Shown piece by piece: positions 9,779 to 19,242 of a DNA stretch of 64,000 nucleotides. The stretch lies in NCBI GenBank assembly GCA_963765875.1, contig CAVXYK010000017.1:310001-374000 (forward strand), in the 5' to 3' direction. A program made the position numbers and the translations under genes. The stretch comes from JAWKOK01 sp963765875 (GTDB taxonomy: Bacteria > Chloroflexota > Anaerolineae > Caldilineales > Caldilineaceae). The notes under the pieces are model-generated. The model was not told where the DNA came from. It worked only from the letters and a program-made list of their open reading frames with translations, and searched no databases. Each line of letters begins with the position of its first letter. Position 1 is the first letter of the stretch.

Positions 9779-11655
9779 TTAACGCAGATCCGGCAGATCG
9801 TCGGCCAGGAACCAGATGTGCTCGGACCGCAACGTCTTTTGCAGGTCGCCGCTGGCCAGCGAAGAGAACAACTCACCGAACTCGGCATAGGGACGCAGAC
9901 CAAGCCATGTCTGCACTGCCTCCGCCGGCGCGGCAAGCAGAGAATGTCTGGGCGTTGTGATCGGCGTCGTGGGGACCGTGCCGTCGATGGGCAGATCGGC
10001 GGCCTCGCAAGCCAGAGCAAGCGCAACCTCAAAATCACCCAACTCGTCCACCAGTCCATGCTGCTGAGCCTGCGCGCCGGTCCAGACACGCCCGTTGCAG
10101 ATTTCATCCAGCGAATCGAATTCCAGCGATCGACCATCGGCGACTCGCTGCTTGAAGGCAGAATAGAAGTGGCGCACACCGGCCTCCACAGTCTCGTACT
10201 GTTCAGACGTCCAAGCGGCGTTGGTGGTGTAGAGATCGGCATTGTCGCCGCGCTGAACCGAATCCGTGTTTGCATCCAGCTTGTCGTAGAGGCCCTGGGT
10301 CACCGGCTTGGTCACGATGACGCCGATGCTGCCCGTCAGCGTGCTGCGCTGGGCCACGATCTTGCGTCCAGGTGCAGCGATGTAGTAGCCGCCGGAAGCG
10401 GCTACGCCGCCCATGTAGACTATCAGTGGCTTGGTCTGTTCGAGCAGGTTGAGCTCGCGCCAGATCAGGTCGGAGGCCAGAGCCGAACCGCCCGGCGAGT
10501 CGACATGCAGTACCACCGCGGCCAGGCTCTCGTCTTCACGGGCGGCGCGCAACTGCTGTTGAACGGTGGCGCTGCCGATGGTGTTTTCACCGGTGATGGG
10601 TAGGGGAAAGGGCGAATGGCGGGATGTGCCGGGCACGATTGCGCCCTGTAGGTTCAACACGCCAATGGTTTTGGGATAGCGCGGTTGTAGGCGTCGATAG
10701 AGCAAGAAGCGTGTCTCGTTGTAGTGGCCGAGTTTTGCCGGTTCCTTCTCGCTCTTCCCTTGGCCGCCGTCCTGATCTTCCGCCTCCGGCGAGCCCAACA
10801 ACAGCGGAAGCTCATCCTCGTAACCAATCTCGTCCACGAGGCCACAGAGCTCGGCCTCGTGGGCCGTAATCGGCGCGTGGTCTATCAACGCCTCAACATC
10901 GCCGGGATCGATGCCGCGTCCCTGGCTGATAGAGGCGACTGCCTCGTCGTAGAGGCTATCCAGCAGCCAGGTCAGCTGGGCACGCTGCTCATCGCTCATG
11001 CTACTACGACTGAGTGTGTCACCGGCTGTCTTCCACGGAGCGATCTTGACCACGTCGAACTCAATGCCGAAGCGAGCAAAAGTATCCTTGAGAAAGGTTG
11101 GAGCAGCGCGAAAGCCGAAGACATCCCATGTGGTCAACGGCGTCACAACAATCCTGTCTGCTGCCGCGGCCATTACATAAGTCGCCATCGAGATCTGTTC
11201 GAGATGGACAGTAATGGTCTTGGCATCAGGCGTCGAGTCGTCCGGACAGTTCTCACCGCGATTAAGTGTTTCGTCCCAATGCCGGAAGCGATCGAACAAC
11301 GCAGCCATGCTCTGCGCCTGAGTCAGGCTGAGCGACGGACCGCGCACGATGAGGACGATGCCGCAGATGTCAGCATCACCCGCCACCTTTCGGAACGCCT
11401 CAGAGAGCGACTCCAAGCTCATGGCCGGTCGGCGACCAGGGATGAACTGGTAGAACAACGGCTCGATGGGTGCGCGTTCACTGATCGATTCGGTTAGCTC
11501 AAAAACGACGTAGTCGGGCAGCCTGCCACGTAGCAGTCGCCTGCGTTGATTGGCCAGCCAAATGCCCAGCCGACGCACACCCGTCACCAACACACCGATG
11601 ATCTTGCCGATTGCTTCAATAAAGGTCTTGACGATCTGCCCAATGCTTTTCTCAT
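9779..11655 (-). CDS. sppA: Signal peptide peptidase SppA, long (67 kDa) type
   Basis: A tandem-domain serine protease of about 625 residues that degrades cleaved signal peptides in the membrane. The N-terminal half holds the catalytic lysine (VVKIAPWKTAGD); the C-terminal half holds the nucleophilic serine (GGVAASGGYYIAA) and VDSPGG. An N-terminal hydrophobic segment lies near EAIGKIIGVLVTGV. The best start is ATG at 11655, behind GAGGTGAGG, but it is one base out of frame with the gene. An A4 tract just after it would need to be A5, so one base is probably missing. The unbroken frame otherwise runs to 11806 with non-conserved residues. Confidence 0.9.
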
Positions 11656-12054
11656 GCGATTCCTCACCTCTCCATTTCAAGGGTTCATTCTCGCAACAAT
11701 TGTATCCTTTGGCAAAAAGAACAGGATCGCAACAGCACGGGCCTGAACGGCGCAAACAACCGAGGCAAATCGCCGGCCTGGCTGGCCTTACGGTGGACGG
11801 GAGCAAGCCCCGCCCCGACGATTACCGCATAGTGACCGGCAACACGTAGGGTGCGACCCTTGCGGTCGCCCGCTGCTTGAATCCGGAACTCGCACCAGAA
11901 AGGATTCCGGTTCTCTGCGTTTGCACACCAGTTCCCGGCGCACTGACCGATCACCGCCAGACTGAATATCAACGCAGGTTTTTGCCTGTATGGTTGGCGG
12001 CTGATAGACTGGTAGCGTTTGCCAAATCTTGAACGAAATTAAGGAGCGCAACAA
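11656..12054. other. Spacer between sppA and ald, no gene seen
   Basis: About 400 bases with no supported gene. It contains degenerate GC-rich palindromic words (GCAAGCCCCGCCCC near 11803; TAGGGTGCGACCCTTGCGGTC near 11848), like the other intergenic elements. The two divergent genes must both be transcribed from here, but no convincing promoter box was found. Confidence 0.4.
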
Positions 12055-13167
12055 ATGATCATTGGTCTTCCCAAAGAAGTGAAGGACAACGAAAATCGTG
12101 TCGGCTTGATCCCCGGCGCAGTGAAGTCGCTGACCAAGCGTGGCCATCGCGTGTTGGTCGAGACCGGAGCCGGCCTAGGCAGCGCAATTGCGGATGAGGA
12201 ATATGTGGAAGTGGGGGCTGAGATCGTCCCGACAGCCGCCGACGCCTGGGCCGCCGAGATGGTTGCCAAGGTCAAGGAGCCCATCGCCGGCGAATATCAT
12301 TTTCTGCGCGAGGACATGATCCTCTTCACTTATCTACATTTGGCCGCCGACCGTCCGTTGACAGACAAGCTGCTCGAATCAGGCATCACGGCCATTGCCT
12401 ACGAGACGGTTGAGACGGCCGACCGCAGGCTGCCGCTGCTGACGCCCATGAGCGAGGTGGCCGGGCGTATGGCCACCCAGGTCGGGGCCTATCATCTGGC
12501 CAAGCACATGGGCGGACGTGGTATTTTGATGGGCGGCGTGCCCGGCGTACAGCCGGCCGACGTCGCCATTCTGGGCGGCGGCGTGGTCGGCACCAACGCG
12601 GCCAAGGTCGCACTGGGCATGGGTGCGCAGGTCACTGTGTTGGACATCAATCATGATCGGCTCCAATATCTGGATGACGTCTTCCTGGGCCGCTTGCAGA
12701 CACGCACCAGCAACGAGTACAACGTCGACGAGGTCGTGCGCAACGTCGATCTGGTCATCGGCGCAGTATTGATTCCCGGTGGCCGCGCACCCTATCTGGT
12801 GACGCGCGACATGCTGCCCGACATGCGCCACGGCGCGGTCATCGTCGACGTGGCAGTCGATCAGGGCGGCTGCATCGAGACGACTCGACCGACGACCCAC
12901 AGCAACCCGACCTACATCATCGACGACGTGATCCACTACTGCGTTGCCAATATGCCGGGCGCTGTGCCGCGCACCAGCACCTTCGCCCTCAACAACCAGA
13001 CTCTGCCCTACATGCTACGCCTGGCCGATCAGGGCATCGACTATGTGCGAAAAAGCCAACCCATGCTCCACGGCCTCAATACCCACCACGGCCAGCTCAC
13101 GTACGAGGCTGTTGCCGAGGAATTTGGGCTGCCGTTTGTAGAGCCGGAGAAGGCGCTGGCGAACTGA
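12055..13167 (+). CDS. ald: Alanine dehydrogenase
   Basis: A 370-residue enzyme that interconverts L-alanine with pyruvate and ammonia using NAD. It starts with the family block IGLPKEVKDNENRVGLIP (substrate Arg15 region), has the pyruvate-binding Lys in VAKVKEP and the catalytic His in YLHLA, and the Rossmann motif ILGGGVVGTNAAKVALGMGA near residue 170. Length is exactly that of the family. A strong AAGGAG site precedes the ATG. The gene is followed by a seven-base-word inverted repeat and then hisS, and seems to form its own transcription unit. Confidence 0.96.
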   Translation: MIIGLPKEVKDNENRVGLIPGAVKSLTKRGHRVLVETGAGLGSAIADEEYVEVGAEIVPTAADAWAAEMVAKVKEPIAGEYHFLREDMILFTYLHLAADRPLTDKLLESGITAIAYETVETADRRLPLLTPMSEVAGRMATQVGAYHLAKHMGGRGILMGGVPGVQPADVAILGGGVVGTNAAKVALGMGAQVTVLDINHDRLQYLDDVFLGRLQTRTSNEYNVDEVVRNVDLVIGAVLIPGGRAPYLVTRDMLPDMRHGAVIVDVAVDQGGCIETTRPTTHSNPTYIIDDVIHYCVANMPGAVPRTSTFALNNQTLPYMLRLADQGIDYVRKSQPMLHGLNTHHGQLTYEAVAEEFGLPFVEPEKALAN

Positions 13168-13170
13168 GGT

Positions 13171-13321
13171 CTGCTGCGTGCTGCGTGCTGCGTGCTGCGT
13201 GCTGCGTGATTATTGCGCAGAGGATCCGGGCGGCAAATCTTGATTGTCCGTCCGTGACCCGTCACCACGTAGGGCAATAGGGTCGTCAACGAGACGTCAC
13301 GCAGCACGCAGCACGCAGCAG
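13171..13321. repeat. Word-iterated inverted repeat, seven-base unit GCTGCGT
   Basis: Five tandem GCTGCGT units at 13171-13209 face three complementary ACGCAGC units at 13296-13321 across a spacer of about 86 bases. The arms differ in copy number, suggesting slippage. It starts three bases after the ald stop codon. Confidence 0.85.
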
Positions 13322-13365
13322 AAAACAAGACCCTACAAATTTACGCAAGACCTGGAGACCTACCC

Positions 13366-14744
13366 ATGGCCAAACTCAACACTGCCCCACTCAGCGGCAT
13401 GCGCGACTTTCTGCCCCGAGATGTGCTCAGGAACCGCTATGTCATCGACGTGATCGAGCGCGTCTATCAGAGCTATGGCTTTGAGCCGCTGGAGACGCCG
13501 AGCATGGAGCGGCTTTCCACATTGCTGGGCAAATATGGTGAAGAGGGCGACCAGTTGATCTTCCGCATCATGAAGCGGGGCGGCAAGCTGGAGAAGGCGC
13601 TGAACAACAACCCGACCGAAGAGAACGTCGGGGATGCCGGGCTGCGCTACGACCTGACCGTGCCGTTGGCACGTGTGGTGGCTCAATATCGCAGCGAGCT
13701 GCCGCGCTACTTCAAGCGCTATCAGATTCAGCCCGTCTTCCGGGCGGACCGTCCCGGAAAGGGCCGTTTCCGCGAGTTCATCCAGTGCGATGTGGATGTA
13801 GTCGGCTCCAAGAGCCTGACCACCGAGGCCGAAGTACTGGCCGCGGCCGCTCAGATTCTCCAAGAGCTAGGCTTTGTTAGCGAAGATGCCTTTGCCATCC
13901 GCCTCAACCACCGCGGCATCCTGCGCGGACTGATGGAGGTCTCGGGCGTTCCATCGAATCTGGAAGATTCTGCGCTGATCGCCGTGGACAAACTGGACAA
14001 GATCGGCCTGGAAGGCGTGCGCAAGGAACTGAATGGACGTGGTGTCGATACAGAGGCCGCCGAAAAGCTGCTGGCGATCATGGAGGCCGCGCCCGAGTCA
14101 AACGTGGAGATCATCGCCTGGCTCAGCGACCTGCTGGAAGCGTCAGAGCAGGGCAGCCAAGCTGTGGCCGAGCTGAAGCAGGTGCTGGCCTTCAGCGCCC
14201 AAGGCCCGGCGGCCGCTCGTCTACGCGTCGATCCCTACCTGGCCCGCGGCCTAAGCTACTACACCGGGACCATCGCCGAGGTTGAGTTCCCCGGCTTTGC
14301 CGGCTCCGGCGGCGGCGGTGGCCGCTATGACGGGCTGATCGGCATGTTCGGCAACCAACAGATCCCGTCCTGTGGTTTCAGCCTGGGCCTGGAGCGTATT
14401 CTACTACTCATGGAAGAGCAAAACATGTTCCCGGAAAACCTCAAGGGTCAGCCCCAGGTGCTCGTCACCCAGTTTGACGACTCGACCGTGGAGGCCAATC
14501 TGCCTTGGCCCACGAACTACGCGCAGCGGGACTTCGCGTCGATCTCTATCCTGACACTGACCGCTACGGTCGCCAGTTCAAGTACGCAGACGAACGCAGG
14601 ATCCGCTACGCCGTGTTGAACAGCCCACGTGAGACCGAGACCGGCGTCGTGGCTATCAAGGATCTGATCACAGGTGAGCAGGTCGAAGTGGCACGCGCCG
14701 ATGCGGCGTCTTGGTTTCTCGAGCTATTTGACGACGGCATTTGA
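13366..14744 (+). CDS. hisS: Histidyl-tRNA synthetase, interrupted by one frame change
   Basis: A class II synthetase that charges tRNA-His. Motif 2 (RYFKRYQIQPVFRADRPGKG), the histidine-A motif (GLSYYTGTIAEV) and motif 3 (GFSLGLERIL) are all present, followed by the anticodon-binding domain. The frame breaks near 14503 (gcc aat ctg cct tgg): restoring one missing base continues straight into LALAHELRAAGLRVDLYPD and on to a natural stop at 14744, about 459 residues. As the only hisS seen here and an essential gene, a sequence error is the simplest explanation. GGAG lies before the ATG. Confidence 0.92.
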
Positions 14745-14839
14745 CCAGCAATTCTAAAGGTTGTGTTAAGAGTCGGCTTCAACGCACTCTGCATCGTAGG
14801 ACGGACATGTTGGGAATTGCCGGCATTTGCCGGCGCTAC

Positions 14840-14869
14840 TTGACAACAACATAGAACGCCTGATATAGT
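14840..14869 (+). promoter_or_regulatory. Sigma-70-type promoter of the riboswitch-lysC unit
   Basis: TTGACA at 14840-14845 and TATAGT at 14864-14869 are separated by 18 bases. This places transcription start about 15 bases before the SAM-I aptamer. Confidence 0.7.
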
Positions 14870-14886
14870 CGTTTCCAACTGAATAT

Positions 14887-15018
<132 letters not shown>

Positions 15019-15039
15019 AATGCGTGTTGCGTTCTGCTC

Positions 15040-15064
15040 ATCCCCATTTCGGGGATTTTCTTTT
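15040..15064 (+). terminator. First terminator hairpin of the riboswitch expression platform
   Basis: Stem ATCCCC / GGGGAT with an ATTTC loop, followed by TTTTCTTTT. It lies 22 bases beyond the aptamer P1. A competing pairing of CGTTCTGCTC (15030-15039) with GAGCAG...AGAACG (15090-15104) could serve as the antiterminator. Confidence 0.65.
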
Positions 15065-15115
15065 GCGGCCCACAAGTGGTGGGCCGTCGGAGCAGCACAG
15101 AACGACCAAGACAGC

Positions 15116-15147
15116 GCCCTCTCAACCAGTCGAGAGGGCATTTTTTT
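15116..15147 (+). terminator. Second, strong terminator in the lysC leader
   Basis: Perfect stem GCCCTCTC / GAGAGGGC followed by seven T residues. A further hairpin, CGGCCCAC / GGTGGGCCG, lies between the two terminators at about 15066-15086. Confidence 0.85.
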
Positions 15148-15231
15148 AGTCAAGGTTTGTAGCGAAAAGGGTATCGGTAGCTACTCTTTATCGCTAACCA
15201 GGTTCAGAGAACGAAAGACGAGGATAGACTC

Positions 15232-16683
15232 ATGATTGCCATGAAATTCGGCGGGACATCGGTAGGAAGCGTGGAAGCTTTTTCACAGGTGGCCGGGATC
15301 GTGAAACATGCAGTGGAGACGGAATCCGGCAAAGAGAACCCGGGCGTTATCGTTGTGACCAGCGCTATGAGCGGTGTGACCAATATTTTGATTGAGTCGG
15401 CAACCAAGGCAGCCATCGGCGATCTGGGTTTCTTCACCGAGGCCAAAGACAGCCTGCTGCTCAAGCATCAATTTGTGGCCGGCCAATTCATCGAAGACGG
15501 CAACGAACGGGCGGCACTGAGCAAGATCTTGGATCAGCATTTGCACCAGTTCAGCCGCCTGTGCAGCAGCATCGCAGTGCTGGGCGAGCTGACTGAACGC
15601 GGGTTGGATGTTGTCAGTGGGCTGGGCGAGCGCATGAGCGCTCCGCTCTTGGCCGCCGTCCTGCGTTCCCAAGGCGTCATGGCCGAGTCCATCGATGCTG
15701 CCGACCTGATCGTCACCGATGAGGTACACGGTGGCGCGGCCCCACAGATGGATCTGACCGAACCGCAATGCCGCGAGCGCTTGATTCCGCTGCTCGAGCA
15801 GGGCATTGTGCCCGTGGTGACCGGTTTCGTCGGCGCAACAGTGACCGGCGTGCCCACCACGCTGGGACGCGGCGGCTCCGACTATTCGGCGGCCATCGTC
15901 GGCGCATCGCTGGATTCCGATGAGATTCAAATCTGGACAGACGTCAACGGCGTGCTCACCGCCGACCCGCGTGTGGTGCCCAATGCCCGTAGCCTTAACG
16001 AACTGAGCTACGAAGAGGTGGCCGAGCTGGCCTTCTACGGAGCCAAGGTACTACATCCCAAGACGGTCACGCCGGCCATCGAAAAGAGGATCCCGCTGCG
16101 GGTGTTGAATACGTTTGAGCCGGACCACCCAGGCACGCGCATCGTAGAGCGTAGTGACAGTGATACCCACGGCACGGTCAAGGCCATCACCTCCATCCGC
16201 GGCATGAACATGATCACCGTGGCCGGGCGCGGCATGATGGGCGTGCCGGGCATTGCCGCCCGCACCTTTGGCAGCGTGGCCCAGGAAGGGGCCAATGTTT
16301 TGATGATCAGCCAGAGCAGCAGCGAGCAGAGCATTTGCTTTGTGGTGCCGGAAAGCTCTGCTGCGTCAGTAGCTGAGACGTTGAACGAGGAGTTCCGCCG
16401 TGAACTGGAACGTCACTACATCGACCAGGTCAAGAGCCAGTCCGATGTGGTAATCGTGGCGGTGGTCGGCAGCGGTATGCGCGGCATGCCCGGCCTGGCC
16501 GGCGGTATCTTCACCGCCCTGGGCGAGAACAAGATCAACGTGATCGCCATCGCCCAGGGATCGAGCGAGGCCAACGTCAGCCTGGTCATCGCCGACAAGG
16601 ACGCAGCCACGGCCGTCCAGGCCATCCACGACACGTTCGAGCTTTTCCTGCCCACGGAAGAGCGAGCGATGAATCGGGCATGA
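15232..16683 (+). CDS. lysC: Aspartokinase, ThrA/LysC long form
   Basis: A 483-residue kinase that phosphorylates L-aspartate, the first step toward lysine, threonine and methionine. It has the N-terminal KFGGTSVGS, the substrate loop GLGERMSAPL, and GRGGSDYSA with WTDVNGVLTADPR. Two ACT regulatory domains follow (MNMITVAGRGMMGVPGIAAR; VAVVGSGMRGMPGLAGGIF), which resemble the aspartokinase half of ThrA fusions. No dehydrogenase domain is attached; homoserine dehydrogenase is separate, 2.5 kb downstream. Control by the SAM-I leader and the ACT domains implies both transcriptional and allosteric feedback. ACGAGG precedes the ATG. Confidence 0.95.
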   Translation: MIAMKFGGTSVGSVEAFSQVAGIVKHAVETESGKENPGVIVVTSAMSGVTNILIESATKAAIGDLGFFTEAKDSLLLKHQFVAGQFIEDGNERAALSKILDQHLHQFSRLCSSIAVLGELTERGLDVVSGLGERMSAPLLAAVLRSQGVMAESIDAADLIVTDEVHGGAAPQMDLTEPQCRERLIPLLEQGIVPVVTGFVGATVTGVPTTLGRGGSDYSAAIVGASLDSDEIQIWTDVNGVLTADPRVVPNARSLNELSYEEVAELAFYGAKVLHPKTVTPAIEKRIPLRVLNTFEPDHPGTRIVERSDSDTHGTVKAITSIRGMNMITVAGRGMMGVPGIAARTFGSVAQEGANVLMISQSSSEQSICFVVPESSAASVAETLNEEFRRELERHYIDQVKSQSDVVIVAVVGSGMRGMPGLAGGIFTALGENKINVIAIAQGSSEANVSLVIADKDAATAVQAIHDTFELFLPTEERAMNRA

Positions 16684-16686
16684 TGT

Positions 16687-16757
16687 GAATGGGGATTAGG
16701 GAATGGGGATTGGTGATTGGGTCAGCCCAAATCCCCATTCCCCAATCTCTAATCACG
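16687..16757. repeat. Word-iterated inverted repeat, family GGGGATTAGGGA, copy 2
   Basis: Left arm 16687-16722 and right arm 16726-16757 have a loop of only three bases. It fills the space between the convergent lysC and enolase-superfamily genes, starting right after the lysC stop codon. Confidence 0.85.
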
Positions 16758-16762
16758 CCCCC

Positions 16763-17899
16763 CTACACCAAATTTGCCTCAATATAATCCCAGTTCACAT
16801 CCATCCCCAGGCCCGGCTCCTGCGAGACATGGACGAAGCCTTCGTCATCCATGGGGTCGGTGATGGCGTTTAGCCATGGTTTGGGCGTCTCGTAGTCGAT
16901 GTGGGGATGGAGCAGCCCGCGCTCGTAGAACTCGCCGGGGATGCTCATGGCACAGAGCGCGTGCAGATTGCCTGGCCCGCCGCCATGGATCTCCAGGCGC
17001 ACGCCATGAGATTCACACAGACCCACCGTCTTCATCAACGGCGTCAGTCCGCCCAGATCGCCGACCCCGGCGCGGCTGATGTCGGAAGCGCCACGAACAA
17101 TCCATTCGGCACGCGTATGCATCTTGCCCTCAGCCGTTTCCGGCCCGACCATGGGCAGTTCCAGCTGCTCGGTCAGCCAGACGTAGGAGGAGATGCTGTG
17201 CTCGGCCATGGGCTCTTCCATCCAGTAGTAGTCTAATTTCTCCAACTCACGCCCTAGATAGAGTGCCTGTTCCCGGTTGTAGTAATGAAACGGATCGAGC
17301 ATGAGCGGCACATCGGGGCCGACGGCCTCGCGCACGGCCGCGCAGGCGGCGATGTCACGCTTAGGATCGGGTGCCCCGGGCATGGGCGGTTGCCAGGTAT
17401 GTAGCTTGTAGGCCGGATAGCCTCGCTCCATAGACCAGAGCGCAAACTCGGCGTAGGCCTCAGGCGTGTCCAGTCCGCCGGGAATGTCGTCGCCGCACAT
17501 GGTGCTGGAGTAGGCGGGCACCTTGTCCCGTGTCGCGCCCAGCAGTTTGTGGACCGGCAGATTGGCGTATTTGCCGGCCAGATCCCAGAGCGCCAGATCG
17601 ATGGCGCAGAGCACCTTGTCGGAAAGCTGACCCAGATGCAGCCTCTGGCGTTCCTTGAGCATCTGCCAGAGGTACTCACGATAGAATGGGTCCTTGCCGA
17701 TAAGCAGCGGTTTGACCAGGCTTTGGATCACGTCAGGGCTGCCGCCGAAGGCATCGCCGGTCAGGCCCTCGTCGGTGACAATGGTGACCATCGGCTGGAC
17801 CGCGTCGTGGTCTGGGCCGGGATGTCCGTGGCCTTCAGAGTCACGGACGGTGTTTGAGCGGTAGTGGATTTTGCGCGTGATGACGTCGACGATTTTCAT
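16763..17899 (-). CDS. Enolase-superfamily (mandelate racemase/muconate lactonizing) enzyme, probable sugar-acid dehydratase
   Basis: A 378-residue protein with a capping domain and a TIM-barrel. The barrel shows a K-x-H strand (YKLHTW), metal ligands Asp (LMLDPFH), Glu (WMEEP) and Glu (GPETAEG), and a late His (LEIHGGG). This fits the mandelate-racemase branch, which abstracts a proton next to a carboxylate. A neighbouring divergent gene resembles uronate dehydrogenase, so a role in uronate/aldonate breakdown is likely; the exact substrate cannot be read. AAGGAG lies just upstream of the ATG. Confidence 0.85.
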   Translation of the reverse strand: MKIVDVITRKIHYRSNTVRDSEGHGHPGPDHDAVQPMVTIVTDEGLTGDAFGGSPDVIQSLVKPLLIGKDPFYREYLWQMLKERQRLHLGQLSDKVLCAIDLALWDLAGKYANLPVHKLLGATRDKVPAYSSTMCGDDIPGGLDTPEAYAEFALWSMERGYPAYKLHTWQPPMPGAPDPKRDIAACAAVREAVGPDVPLMLDPFHYYNREQALYLGRELEKLDYYWMEEPMAEHSISSYVWLTEQLELPMVGPETAEGKMHTRAEWIVRGASDISRAGVGDLGGLTPLMKTVGLCESHGVRLEIHGGGPGNLHALCAMSIPGEFYERGLLHPHIDYETPKPWLNAITDPMDDEGFVHVSQEPGLGMDVNWDYIEANLV

Positions 17900-18283
17900 A
17901 GATTCTCCTTGAAGCGGTTGGGAACAAATTTCAGCAATATCATTCTGTGTGGGAACTGAGAAGATGTCAAACAGTTTTGAAATTACATGCCCCAGAAACC
18001 GACAGGACAGACAATCAGTTAGAGGTTGCTGATTTACATTTGTAGCTTCACACGGACTCCGCTAGAGTTAAGTAGAAGTCTGTAGGTCGTTACAGAAAGT
18101 GCCGGGACTTCCCGATGCTGAACCCTCAAAATTAGGGTCAACTCACTCGCTTTGTTGCCAAAGTCCCCGGCACTTCTACGCACAACCGACAGATGCTTAC
18201 TTAACCAGACTGATGAGAAAACTCGTTCCGGCGAGAGCAACGAGATATTGTCCCTATTCATTAGCCACGAGGAAGACGGAACC
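17900..18283. other. Divergent intergenic region with inverted repeat
   Basis: A spacer of 384 bases holding the promoters of two divergent sugar-acid genes. Apart from the inverted repeat at 18097-18175 no gene is supported; an open frame reading into the downstream gene from 18152 lacks its own start signal. Confidence 0.5.
18097..18175. repeat. Inverted repeat with AGTGCCGGGGACTT word, copy 1
   Basis: AAGTGCCGGGACTT at 18097-18110 faces AAGTCCCCGGCACTT at 18161-18175. Inside is a small nested hairpin, ACCCT / AGGGT. The same word recurs at 39527-39590 with longer arms. Confidence 0.8.
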
Positions 18284-19066
18284 ATGAAAAAAATCCTTTT
18301 GACCGGAGCAACCGGACGAATCGGCAAGGCGTTTTGGGAATATGCCGACGAGAAATACGATTTACGTCTGACCTCTCGCAATCGAGAGAAACTGGGCGAC
18401 ACCGGACGCCATGAGGCCATGGAACTGAACGCCGCCGACCCAGATGCATGTCAGCGGGCCTGCGAGGGAATCCACACTGTGGTGCATCTGGCCGCCGACC
18501 CGTCCGCCCGGTCGGGATTCTACGAGTCTTTGATGGATAACAATATCAAAGGCGCATACAACATGTTCCGCGCCGCCAAAGATCAGGGCTGTCAACGGTT
18601 GATCTACGCCAGCAGCGTTCAGGCCGTCTCGGGCTATCCGCTCGATGTGCAGCCCCGTCATGATGACTCGCCGAAACCGCTGAACCTGTATGCCGTGACC
18701 AAATGCTTCGGCGAGGCGCTTGCCCACTATTTCGCCATGGCCGAGGGCCTGTCCAGTATTGCCGTGCGCATCGGCAACTATGAACTCAACGGGCCCAGTG
18801 TCGGCAGCGACGCCCGCCAATTAAGCGCCTACATCAGCGTACGCGACATGAACCAGATGTTGGAGCGCTGTATCGAAGCGACGGATGTGCAATACGGCAT
18901 CGTGCACGGTGTCTCGGACAATCGCTTCAAACGCATGGATATCACATCGGCGCGTGAGCTGATCGACTACCAGCCCCAAGATGATGCCTTTGTCCTCTTT
19001 GATACAGGCATTCCCTATCGAGATCGGTGGTACGAGGAATTCGATCGTACCCGATCGGCAGAGTAG
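18284..19066 (+). CDS. NAD-dependent epimerase/dehydratase family protein, uronate-dehydrogenase-like
   Basis: A 260-residue extended short-chain dehydrogenase. The nucleotide motif GATGRIGKAF is at residues 8-17, an active-site serine in YASSVQAVSGY, and the catalytic pair in LYAVTKCFGEALA (Tyr-x3-Lys). The SKCFGE-like block and overall size resemble uronate dehydrogenases, which oxidise galacturonate or glucuronate to aldarolactones with NAD. The divergent enolase-superfamily neighbour supports sugar-acid catabolism. ATG at 18284 (upstream GAGGAAG) gives the family length. Confidence 0.75.
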   Translation: MKKILLTGATGRIGKAFWEYADEKYDLRLTSRNREKLGDTGRHEAMELNAADPDACQRACEGIHTVVHLAADPSARSGFYESLMDNNIKGAYNMFRAAKDQGCQRLIYASSVQAVSGYPLDVQPRHDDSPKPLNLYAVTKCFGEALAHYFAMAEGLSSIAVRIGNYELNGPSVGSDARQLSAYISVRDMNQMLERCIEATDVQYGIVHGVSDNRFKRMDITSARELIDYQPQDDAFVLFDTGIPYRDRWYEEFDRTRSAE

Positions 19067-19145
19067 CCGCTCGATTGCCTTAGTTTCGCACTGGGTTTTG
19101 TAAAAAGGCAGAGCGATTATTTCAACTCGCGCGCCATAGTTGTGA

Positions 19146-19199
19146 TATAATTGCGCTCGATTGTGAGGGGAGCCAGACTTGGTCTAGTGCTCCCCTTTT
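19146..19199 (+). promoter_or_regulatory. TATAAT box and terminator-like leader hairpin upstream of hom
   Basis: A TATAAT at 19146-19151 has only a weak -35. About 15 bases later a strong two-tier hairpin begins: AGGGGAGC (19166-19173) pairs with GCTCCCCT (19189-19196), enclosing AGAC-TTG-GTCT, followed by TTTG. It sits 44 bases before the hom start and could attenuate transcription, though the T-run is short. Confidence 0.5.
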
Positions 19200-19242
19200 G
19201 TTCAAGAAATATTCAGCGTTTTTGGTAGCAAATGGGACTGAT

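Noticed and set aside
13171..13321. Short tandem repeats as a CRISPR or origin iteron cluster
   Set aside because: Unit length of seven bases with mirrored arms fits the intergenic inverted-repeat pattern; no dnaA, rep or cas gene is near.
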